Made by a program: the position numbers and the translations under genes. DNA of 11,666 nucleotides from Candidatus Iainarchaeum sp. (GTDB taxonomy: Archaea; B1Sed10-29). Below, piece after piece: positions 5,737-11,630 of this stretch. Within the stretch, counting starts at the first letter, position 1, and the number at the start of each line of letters is the position of its first letter. The stretch is from contig PWFL01000019.1 of the NCBI GenBank assembly GCA_003553825.1, forward strand, positions 1 through 11,666. Reading direction: 5' to 3'. The notes under the pieces were generated by a model. That model was not told where the DNA came from, made no database searches, and saw nothing but the letters and a program-made list of their open reading frames with translations.

Positions 5737-7293
5737 ATGAGAAAAATGACTGAAACACAACACTGGGCGGACAAATACGCCGAAAGAATAATCGAGAAAA
5801 AACCAAACAAAGAAAAGTACACAATAGAAACAGGTATAACACCATCAGGTATAGTACACGCGGGCAACTTCAGAGAGATACTTACACAGAATCTAGTTTA
5901 CAAATCACTCAAACAGAAAGGAGAAAAAGCAACCTACCTGTACTTCTGGGATGACTACGACAGATTCAGAAAAGTCCCAAAGGGAATAGACCAATCATGG
6001 GAACAATACATAGGTCTACCCGTCACGGAAACTCCGGATCCATGGGATTGCCACGAATCCTACGCCTCACCCTTCAAGAGTAAAGTTAAAGAAGATATCA
6101 AAAGATTCAATCTAAAGGAAATAACCTTCAAATCAGCCTCAGAAGAATACAAAAAAGGCACATTCACAGAATTAATCAAGAAAGCGCTTCAAAGCCAAGA
6201 TAGAATAAGAGAGATACTCAACCAATACAGAGAAGAACCACACGGAGAAGAATGGATACCAATAAGAGTATACTGCGAAGAATGCGGTAAAGACACAACC
6301 ACTGCCGAATACATAAGTGGATACAAGCTCAAATACGAATGCGAATGCGGTGAAGAATCAATTCTAAACTTCAAAAACAATCCAGGCAATGCAAAACTAC
6401 CTTGGAGAGTAGATTGGCCAATGAGATGGACCCACTACGACGTGGATTTCGAATCATCCGGAAAAGAGCACCAAGCCTCAGGAGGAAGCGTTGACACAGC
6501 AGTACCAATAAGCAAAGAGATATTCAATCAAGAGCCACCAATCCAGCCAATGTACGAATTCGTTTCAAGAAAAGGCCAAAAAGGAAAGATGAGTTCCTCA
6601 GAAGGAAACGTGATAAAGGTAGAAGAATTACTAGAAGTATACGAACCACCAGTAGCAAAATTCATGTACACCGGAAAAATAAATAAAGCATTCCACATAC
6701 CATTCGACGAAGAAGTAATAAACATACATAAAAGATTTGACAGAGCAGAAAAAGCTTACTTTGAAGATGGAGATGAAAATGAAGCACGTCAATACGAATT
6801 ATCAATGGATAAAATACCAGAAGAGAAACCACAGAGGATTCCGTACGGATTCTGCTCCACCATTGCACAGGTAGCTGAAGATGAAGAAAAAAGAAAGAAG
6901 ATACTTAAAAGAACAGGACATCTAGAGAATCCGAATGAAAAGGATATAGAAAGAGCTCTGAAAAGAATAGAACTAGCTGGAAACTGGATAGAAGAACACG
7001 CTCCAGATAAATACATATACGAAGTGCAGGAAGAACCACCTGAGATAGATATCGATGAAGAAATAGCTGAACTATACGAGGAAACAGCTGAAAAAATAGA
7101 AAAAGGATTGAACGGGCAAGAACTACAGCAATTCATCTACGAAACAGCTAAAGAAAGAGATCTAGATCTAGGAAAAGTATTCAAAACAGGCTACAGACTA
7201 ATTCTAGGACAAGAACAAGGTCCTAGACTCGGACCATATCTGACAACTCTTGAACAGGAATTCATAGTTAAAAGACTAAAAAGAAAAAATTAA
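5737..7293 (+). CDS. lysS: Lysyl-tRNA synthetase, class I
   Basis: This is the class I (Rossmann-fold) LysRS found in most archaea and some bacteria, unrelated to the class II enzyme. It attaches lysine to tRNA-Lys. The HIGH-type site is in TPSGIVHAGNFRE (HAGN at 41-44) and the KMSKS loop is KMSSS at 284-288. A metal-binding insert has C180-x2-C183 and C202-x-C204. The C-terminal helical region (about 330-518) is the anticodon-binding part. At 518 residues it is full length. The start is ATG 5737 or ATG 5746; the shorter form begins MTETQHWADKYA, a common start for this family. Neither has a Shine-Dalgarno, so leaderless initiation is possible. It is divergent from the membrane gene; both promoters must lie in the 144-nt gap. 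Confidence 0.96.
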   Translation: MRKMTETQHWADKYAERIIEKKPNKEKYTIETGITPSGIVHAGNFREILTQNLVYKSLKQKGEKATYLYFWDDYDRFRKVPKGIDQSWEQYIGLPVTETPDPWDCHESYASPFKSKVKEDIKRFNLKEITFKSASEEYKKGTFTELIKKALQSQDRIREILNQYREEPHGEEWIPIRVYCEECGKDTTTAEYISGYKLKYECECGEESILNFKNNPGNAKLPWRVDWPMRWTHYDVDFESSGKEHQASGGSVDTAVPISKEIFNQEPPIQPMYEFVSRKGQKGKMSSSEGNVIKVEELLEVYEPPVAKFMYTGKINKAFHIPFDEEVINIHKRFDRAEKAYFEDGDENEARQYELSMDKIPEEKPQRIPYGFCSTIAQVAEDEEKRKKILKRTGHLENPNEKDIERALKRIELAGNWIEEHAPDKYIYEVQEEPPEIDIDEEIAELYEETAEKIEKGLNGQELQQFIYETAKERDLDLGKVFKTGYRLILGQEQGPRLGPYLTTLEQEFIVKRLKRKN

Positions 7294-7310
7294 GAGACTT
7301 CAAGGACCAC

Positions 7311-7329
7311 TAGAACCAATGCAGTTCTA
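7311..7329 (+). terminator. Small inverted repeat after lysS, terminator-like
   Basis: TAGAAC (7311-7316) and GTTCTA (7324-7329) form a perfect 6-bp stem with a 7-nt loop, 18 nt after the lysS stop. No T-run follows, so a role in ending or stabilising the lysS transcript is only possible. Confidence 0.3.
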
Positions 7330-7353
7330 AATCGACATTCAACGAAGATAAGG

Positions 7354-7374
7354 AATATAAAAGAAGTTCTTCTT
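7354..7374 (+). promoter_or_regulatory. TATA box followed by a short dyad, promoter of the 36-residue gene
   Basis: AATATAAAA (7354-7362) is a good archaeal TATA box. It runs straight into a perfect dyad AAGAAG-TT-CTTCTT (7361-7374). Transcription would begin roughly 25 nt downstream of the TATA box, around 7380-7385, leaving a short leader with GAGGTG before the TTG at 7404. A protein bound to the dyad would sit between the TATA box and the start point, as expected of a repressor site; that reading is inference. Confidence 0.5.
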
Positions 7375-7403
7375 AACTCCTAGATACAAAAAGAGGTGTA
7401 AAA

Positions 7404-7514
7404 TTGAATAAAAAATCAAAAGAATCAGACTCAAAAAGTAAAAAAAGAAGTCTAGGTGGAAGAAAGAAGGACTGCGATAAGAACTGCAAAGAATGCAAGA
7501 ACGCACTGTGCTAA
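7404..7514 (+). CDS. 36-residue basic protein with a C-terminal four-cysteine motif
   Basis: This small gene starts at TTG 7404, with GAGGTGTAAAA directly upstream (GAGGTG at 7393-7398), the same ribosome binding context as dnaG. It encodes 36 residues: a Lys/Ser-rich first half and then C24-x3-C28-x2-C31-x4-C36, the last cysteine being the final residue. Four closely spaced cysteines suggest a zinc or other metal knuckle, or a redox role; no family is recognised. A TATA box with a dyad lies at the right distance upstream. The TAA stop overlaps by 4 nt the stop of the convergent TrmB-like gene. Start site, promoter and cysteine pattern together make it more convincing than a chance ORF, but conservation is untested. 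Confidence 0.6.
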   Translation: MNKKSKESDSKSKKRSLGGRKKDCDKNCKECKNALC

Positions 7515-8317
7515 GAAAACTCCAATGGCTCTCCCTTACCCCAGAGATCTTCAAAATACCTGTAAAGAGTATTAGCTATAGATTCATTGTTAATGCGAAG
7601 TCCTTTCTCGGATTTAGTTGAAGAAGCTCTCTTAATAGTCAAACCACACCTACGCCCATCAGCTATCACCAAACTATAAGAAATCATTCCTGGATCAACC
7701 TTCCTAAGGGAAAACCCTCTAGAAGAAAGGTTTTTCAACTCCGGAGCATCATCATCCACGGAAGAAGGCACAACCATCTTCATATCAACATCTCTATTAT
7801 TCATATCCTCAATAGCCTTCAGGACTTTTTTCGAAGAACCCATTCTTTTCCAAACCGTCATAACCACATAAATAACTTCTTCTTCAACATCCTGACAAAT
7901 TGAAATCACTTCGGAAACCAAAGATTCTCTTGAAGAAAGAAACCAAACAGGGATCTCTTCTAAGTGATCTCCAGAATAAGTGGTCTTAAGACTATCAATA
8001 TGAGAATCCAGCTCTTCTTTCAAGGACTGAAGCTCTCTTTCCTTTCTCTCCAACAACCTATCCTTAAGTTCATCCGGCTCCAGAGCAAAATACTTCTTGG
8101 GTCTTTCCATATTGCTTCTGATGTAGGCTTTATCCTCAAGAGTCTTCAAAACAGAGTAAATTTTAGTATAAGGAATATCAGCCTTTGAAGAAATCTCTTG
8201 AGCAGTTATACCGGACTCTTTTAACAATGTAGAGATAATCAATGACTGGTACTCGGTCAAACCAATCTTTTCGAATATCCTAGTTGTTTGTTTTTCGGAC
8301 ATTTCACCTTCAGCCAT
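7511..8317 (-). CDS. TrmB-family transcription regulator, full length
   Basis: The 268-residue protein has an N-terminal winged helix-turn-helix of the TrmB type (about 14-80: IGLTEYQSLIISTLL, then AQEISSKADIPYTKIYSVL as the DNA-reading part, then the wing RPKKYFALEP). A charged helical linker (about 82-112) probably dimerises. The C-terminal domain (about 120-262) has alternating strands and helices (VWFLSSRESLVSEV, EEVIYVVMTVW, KMVVPSS) like the TrmB effector or phospholipase D-like sensor domain. TrmB proteins bind sugars or other small molecules; the ligand here is unknown. The start is ATG 8317, with ATG 8302 (MSEKQ) possible. A strong inverted repeat lies 17-40 nt upstream, suggesting self-control. 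A smaller paralogue sits behind it. Its codons end in T far more often than those of dnaG or serS. Confidence 0.87.
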   Translation of the reverse strand: MAEGEMSEKQTTRIFEKIGLTEYQSLIISTLLKESGITAQEISSKADIPYTKIYSVLKTLEDKAYIRSNMERPKKYFALEPDELKDRLLERKERELQSLKEELDSHIDSLKTTYSGDHLEEIPVWFLSSRESLVSEVISICQDVEEEVIYVVMTVWKRMGSSKKVLKAIEDMNNRDVDMKMVVPSSVDDDAPELKNLSSRGFSLRKVDPGMISYSLVIADGRRCGLTIKRASSTKSEKGLRINNESIANTLYRYFEDLWGKGEPLEFS

Positions 8318-8333
8318 TTCAGGACCCGAATAA

Positions 8334-8357
8334 TTATTAACTATCCGAAGTTAATAA
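8334..8357 (-). promoter_or_regulatory. Perfect inverted repeat upstream of the TrmB-like gene, probable operator
   Basis: TTATTAACT (8334-8342) and AGTTAATAA (8349-8357) are exact reverse complements around a 6-nt spacer. On the - strand an ATATTTATTAA stretch overlaps the far arm and could be the TATA box. The site ends 17 nt before the ATG at 8317. It is not the TACT-N-AGTA box described for Pyrococcus TrmB. Auto-repression is inferred from position and symmetry. Confidence 0.6.
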
Positions 8358-8396
8358 ATATTTTCTTACTCAAGGGGGGAATGTCCACCCAAAATC

Positions 8397-8723
8397 CTAA
8401 TTACTTTCAGACTTCATAATATCCAAAGCTTTTTCACCACTCTTTTTAATTTCTTGGTACCTATCTTTCTCCCTACGAGTCAAGAAACCAACAATATATT
8501 CAGGGTCAGAGGCTACGTATCTTTTTGGCCTCCCAAGACCAGAATTAAGGAAATTCATCTCCTCCAAAGAATCAAGCACGGAATAAACCTTGGTGTAAGG
8601 TATATCCGCATTCTCTGAAATCTCTCTAGCCGTGCACTCTGGGTTTTCAATTATATATCCAAGAGCTTTAGATTTATATTTAGTCAATCCGAGCTTCTGC
8701 ATCTGAACTGCAATCTCATACAT
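8397..8723 (-). CDS. Stand-alone TrmB-type winged-helix regulator (no effector domain)
   Basis: This 108-residue protein is a TrmB-type winged helix plus a short charged helix. TAREISENADIPYTKVYSVL (31-50) nearly matches the DNA-reading helix of the neighbouring full-length regulator, and GRPKRYVASDP (64-74) is the wing. After about residue 80 only a helical tail remains, so there is no sensor domain. It could act alone, respond to something other than a ligand, or pair with the larger paralogue. The frame is open further upstream, but the ATG at 8721-8723 is clearly the start: GGAGGTG (complement of 8729-8735) lies 5 nt before it. It is divergent from idsA across a 273-nt spacer, and 79 nt separate it from the start of the full-length regulator on the same strand. 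Confidence 0.86.
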   Translation of the reverse strand: MYEIAVQMQKLGLTKYKSKALGYIIENPECTAREISENADIPYTKVYSVLDSLEEMNFLNSGLGRPKRYVASDPEYIVGFLTRREKDRYQEIKKSGEKALDIMKSESN

Positions 8724-8820
8724 TAAAACACCTCCTAAATTAGATGTGTATATTAATCCGTACAATCATCTCTATTGCATTCAATATCAATTAAAAAGAT
8801 TTTGAAACCTAAAAAAGTTA

Positions 8821-8847
8821 AAACTAGTGTTCTTACGCCACTAGTTT
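8821..8847. promoter_or_regulatory. Perfect 9-bp inverted repeat in the divergent regulator/idsA spacer
   Basis: AAACTAGTG (8821-8829) and CACTAGTTT (8839-8847) are exact reverse complements around a 9-nt spacer. The site lies about midway in the 273-nt gap between the short regulator and idsA, roughly 65 nt upstream of the first idsA TATA candidate. A dimeric regulator site acting on one or both genes is the natural reading; an RNA hairpin in a leader is the alternative. The rest of the spacer holds promoters but no convincing gene. Confidence 0.55.
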
Positions 8848-8909
8848 GAACTAAAGCAAGGGTGAAAAACAGTTTCTTATCTCCGCCCCGACGATTGACG
8901 TTAAGAGCT

Positions 8910-8941
8910 TTTATAAACATGGGAAAAAGATATAATATAAA
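8910..8941 (+). promoter_or_regulatory. TATA candidates for idsA
   Basis: Two TATA-like sequences lie in series, TTTATAAA (8910-8917) and ATATAATATAAA (8930-8941). The second would start RNA near 8965, giving a leader of about 30 nt that keeps the GGAGG at 8985-8989. The first would give a leader of about 55 nt. Confidence 0.5.
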
Positions 8942-8996
8942 GGTCAACCAAAATTTAATTCACAAACCTATCAAAAACTTCGCTGGAGGATTCTAA

Positions 8997-10109
8997 ATGG
9001 AAACAAAAATCGATGTGGATGAAGAAAGAATGAATAAAGCTGTAAACCAATTAAAAGAATGGAGAGATAGAGTAAACGATATCATAGAAAAAGAATTTAA
9101 TGACCATATAGAAAGAGCTGAAAAAATTCACCCTGAAGGAGCTAGAGCAGTCGAATACTTAAAAGACTATACTCTAAGAAGTGGGAAAAGAATTAGACCC
9201 GCATGCATAATAGCAGGATACAAAGGAGTGGGAGGAAAAGAAGATGAGAAAATATTTCCGGCCTCAACATCAATCGAAGCACTCCAAACCTATCTACTAA
9301 TCCACGATGACATAATGGATGAAGATGAAGAAAGAAGAGGAGGCCCAGCCCTACATATAATGTACGAAGAACACTTCGAGGAAAAAGACTACATAGGGAG
9401 AAAAGAAAAATTCGGAATGGACATGGGGATAATAGCAGGAGATCTGGCCAATTCCTACGCAGTGGACCAACTAGCTAAATCAGGATTTGACCATGAAAAA
9501 AGACTAAAAGCTTTAAGGAAACTAGAATACATACACCGGCACACAGGATTCGGTCAAATACTGGACAGGCTCTCCAACAACAAACCAGTAGGAGAAATGT
9601 CGGTTAATGATCTTCTCACTATCCACACTTACAAAACTGCTCACTACACCATAGCAGGACCACTAGAACTAGGAGCAATACTCGGAGAAGGGACTGAAGA
9701 ACAAAAAGAAATACTTAAGAAGTACGGAATGAACGCAGGAAAAGCGTTCCAATTATACGATGATATCTTAGGACTCTACGGAAACAGAGAAAAGCTTGGA
9801 AAACCCGTGGACTCAGACCTAAAAGAAGGAAAGAAAACCATGCTAATACTAAAAGCGCTCGAAAACGGGGATAAATCCCAAAAAGAAAAGATAAAAAAAG
9901 CACTAGGAAACAAAGAAATCACAACTGAAGAAGTAAAAGAAGTGAGAGAAATAGTTAAAGAAACAGGATCCTATGACTACTCGCAAAAGAAAATAAATGA
10001 ATTAATAGAAACAGCTAAAGAAACAGTAGAATCAACTGGAATAATAGAACCAGAAATAAAGGACTTTCTACTAGGAATAGCTGACTACATAATAACAAGA
10101 GAAGTATAA
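8997..10109 (+). CDS. idsA: Geranylgeranyl diphosphate synthase (short-chain prenyltransferase)
   Basis: The enzyme condenses IPP onto allylic diphosphates to make the C20 (and C15) chain for archaeal ether lipids. Motifs are complete: GKRIRP (63-68), the first aspartate-rich motif DDIMD (104-108), GDLAN (148-152), KT at 213-214, and the second motif FQLYDDILG (251-259) followed by GKPVDSDLKEGKKT. The residue five before the first motif is aromatic (Tyr99), the feature that caps chain length in archaeal type I GGPP synthases, so C15-C20 products are expected. At 370 residues it is slightly longer than many homologues, with an N-terminal helical extension and an acidic insert near 124-138. ATG 8997 follows GGAGG (8985-8989). 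It is divergent from the short regulator and convergent with idi, the enzyme that makes its DMAPP starter. Confidence 0.95.
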   Translation: METKIDVDEERMNKAVNQLKEWRDRVNDIIEKEFNDHIERAEKIHPEGARAVEYLKDYTLRSGKRIRPACIIAGYKGVGGKEDEKIFPASTSIEALQTYLLIHDDIMDEDEERRGGPALHIMYEEHFEEKDYIGRKEKFGMDMGIIAGDLANSYAVDQLAKSGFDHEKRLKALRKLEYIHRHTGFGQILDRLSNNKPVGEMSVNDLLTIHTYKTAHYTIAGPLELGAILGEGTEEQKEILKKYGMNAGKAFQLYDDILGLYGNREKLGKPVDSDLKEGKKTMLILKALENGDKSQKEKIKKALGNKEITTEEVKEVREIVKETGSYDYSQKKINELIETAKETVESTGIIEPEIKDFLLGIADYIITREV

Positions 10110-10164
10110 AATAAAAAGAAAAAACTCCAAAAGAATAGTAATTCAAAATCTTATTCAAAGAAAG

Positions 10165-10226
10165 GAGAATTTGCCTCCCCCGTGTTTCAGGGGGAGGAAG
10201 GCTCACCCAAAGGACAGAGAATTCGC
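10165..10226. repeat. Isolated C/G hairpin flanked by short direct repeats, transposon-end-like
   Basis: CCTCCCCC (10174-10181) and GGGGGAGG (10190-10197) form a perfect 8-bp stem with loop GTGTTTCA, in an otherwise AT-rich convergent gap. GAGAATTTGC (10165-10174) and GAGAATTCGC (10217-10226) flank it, matching at 9 of 10 positions. The stem with a GTG-TTCA loop followed by GGAAG recalls the right-end hairpin of IS200/IS605 (TnpB) elements, but no tnpA or tnpB is near. It could equally be a transcript-end hairpin for idsA or idi. The remainder of the gap to 10335 is AT-rich with no gene. Confidence 0.5.
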
Positions 10227-10335
10227 GTATATTAAAAGTTAATCTAAATATTTAAATAGTTTTTGTGAACCTGTTTAGTTTAATTGAGTTTATTTAGCTA
10301 TAAGAACCGCTTGAGAGAAACAAGAAGAAAATAAA

Positions 10336-10845
10336 CTACAATTCATCCAATACTTCCTCTATAGAAATTTTAAACCATTTAGTGTATCTCTCCGGGTTTT
10401 TCTCCATATCCATTAATAATTCACCAGGGTCAATCCACTTCCAATCCCCCACTTCCTCCGGATTTGGATCCGGATCACCATTGTACTTCCCTAGAATAGC
10501 GTGATCCATTTCTTTTTCTGTTAACCCATTATCGAAATCCGCCTTGTACTGAAAAACGAATATCTCCTCGAGAGGACAGTCAAAACCCATTTCTTCCTGT
10601 AGCCTTCTATGTGCAGCATCTAAAGTATCTTCACCTGGTTTTTGATGGCTGCAGCAGGTATTAGCCCACATTGCTGGACAGTGATACTTATTATCCGCTC
10701 TTTTTTGAATTAGCAATTCTCCTTCGTCATTGAACACGAATATTGAAAAGCATCTGTGGAGTTTTCCACCATTCTTATGAGCTTCCAGTTTCTCGGCCGT
10801 ACCTATCCTATTATCATCTTCATCTACGAGAATAACTTCCGGCAT
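10336..10845 (-). CDS. idi: Isopentenyl-diphosphate delta-isomerase, type 1 (Nudix)
   Basis: The enzyme interconverts IPP and DMAPP, supplying the allylic starter for prenyl chains. The Nudix fold is clear: LHRCFSIFVFN (29-39) with metal-site histidines, ANTCCSHQ (61-68) where C65 matches the catalytic Cys67 of E. coli Idi, the Nudix helix around GEDTLDAAHRRLQEEMG (71-87), and EKEMDHAI (110-117) with the second catalytic acid, E112. At 169 residues it is close to the E. coli enzyme (about 180). Most archaea use the unrelated flavin-dependent type 2 enzyme; type 1 is found mainly in haloarchaea and a few others, so gain by transfer is possible. ATG at 10843-10845 follows AGGAGGT (complement of 10852-10858). 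It is convergent with idsA, the next step of the pathway. Confidence 0.95.
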   Translation of the reverse strand: MPEVILVDEDDNRIGTAEKLEAHKNGGKLHRCFSIFVFNDEGELLIQKRADNKYHCPAMWANTCCSHQKPGEDTLDAAHRRLQEEMGFDCPLEEIFVFQYKADFDNGLTEKEMDHAILGKYNGDPDPNPEEVGDWKWIDPGELLMDMEKNPERYTKWFKISIEEVLDEL

Positions 10846-10900
10846 TGGGATACCTCCTAGTCTAACTTTGCCCTCAGTATCAACTTCAAGAAAGACTAGT

Positions 10901-10910
10901 TTTTAAATAT
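10901..10910 (-). promoter_or_regulatory. TATA box for idi
   Basis: On the - strand this reads ATATTTAAAA, a good TATA box 56 nt before the idi ATG. RNA would start near 10880, giving a leader of about 35 nt that contains the AGGAGGT site. It lies in the 93-nt gap between the MBL gene end and the idi start, so idi need not depend on readthrough. Confidence 0.5.
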
Positions 10911-10938
10911 TGGGTGGGACTATCGACGTAAAATAAAT

Positions 10939-11538
10939 TTAAAGTTCTTTAAGGTTCTCTAAAGACTTTTTAACAGATTTCTTACCACCTATATCCCGAT
11001 GACCAGGTAGAAGATGGCCAAAATCCAGTTGATCGATTTTTTCCAAGCTCTTCTTAATTTCTTCTTTGGAACCACCTTCAAGATCAACTCTACCAAATGA
11101 ACCATTAGCAAACACCAAGTCACCGCAGATAATTAATTTACCTGGTAAGTATAAACTACAGGATCCCTTGGAATGGCCAGGGGTATGGAGCACCCTGAAT
11201 GATAAATCTCCAAAGCTCATAGTCCTCTCTTCTTCTATCTCGTTCACTTTAAACCCTATTTTATTTCCTATTCTCTTACCATCAGGAGCGAAAGCAAATT
11301 TATCAGTCTCTGAAAATAGACTAGTTCCTTCGAAGTGATCGTAGTGACCATGAGTGTAAAAAACAATATCAACATCATTGAAAGAATTACCCGTCTCTCC
11401 AAGAATTTCATTGAAGTACTCACGGCTCTCAGTACCTGGATCAATAATAACTAGTTCTTCATCATCTATTATAATGGTGTTCGAGTCGAACACAGGTTCT
11501 CTGGGTTGAAAGAACCAAACTTCTTCGCTTCTCCACAT
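10939..11538 (-). CDS. Metallo-beta-lactamase fold hydrolase (glyoxalase II-like)
   Basis: This 199-residue single-domain protein has the full MBL metal set: THGHYDH (62-68) giving H63, H65, D67, H68; H122 in TPGHSKGS; D140 in ICGDLVF; and H180 in LPGHRDIGG. The strand start NTIIIDDEELVIIDPG (20-35) and the final GH pattern match the glyoxalase II/general hydrolase group (COG0491-like), so a two-metal thioester or similar hydrolase is likely, but the substrate cannot be told. RNA-processing MBL enzymes are unlikely: there is no beta-CASP insert. It starts at ATG 11536-11538 with GAGGT (complement of 11549-11553) upstream. It lies upstream of idi on the same strand with a 93-nt gap that carries its own TATA box. 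T-ending codons are common here, as in idi. Confidence 0.88.
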   Translation of the reverse strand: MWRSEEVWFFQPREPVFDSNTIIIDDEELVIIDPGTESREYFNEILGETGNSFNDVDIVFYTHGHYDHFEGTSLFSETDKFAFAPDGKRIGNKIGFKVNEIEEERTMSFGDLSFRVLHTPGHSKGSCSLYLPGKLIICGDLVFANGSFGRVDLEGGSKEEIKKSLEKIDQLDFGHLLPGHRDIGGKKSVKKSLENLKEL

Positions 11539-11578
11539 ATCTATGATTACCTCATCTTAACTTAAGTACGTTAGTGAA

Positions 11579-11590
11579 GGATTTTATAGA
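11579..11590 (-). promoter_or_regulatory. TATA box for the MBL hydrolase gene
   Basis: The - strand reads TCTATAAAATCC here. RNA would begin near 11556, leaving a leader of about 17 nt before the ATG at 11538 that includes GAGGT. The same spacer must hold the promoter of the divergent gene at the right edge. Confidence 0.5.
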
Positions 11591-11630
11591 TAGAAACACA
11601 AATAATTAATAGAAATAAAACAAAAAAGGA

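Noticed and set aside
5586..5738. A 50-codon hydrophobic - strand frame ending 9 nt before the Na/Pi-like gene
   Set aside because: The spacing looks operon-like, but its start overlaps the lysS start codon on the other strand, it fills the space both promoters need, and Phe/Leu richness is expected opposite A-rich DNA.
8370..8396. GGGGGGAATGTCCACCC as a terminator hairpin between the two regulators
   Set aside because: The arms mismatch in the middle of a very short stem and no T-run follows on the - strand.
8724..8765. A 14-residue N-terminal extension of the short winged-helix regulator
   Set aside because: The GGAGGTG site lies inside that extension, 5 nt before ATG 8721-8723, which therefore is the start.
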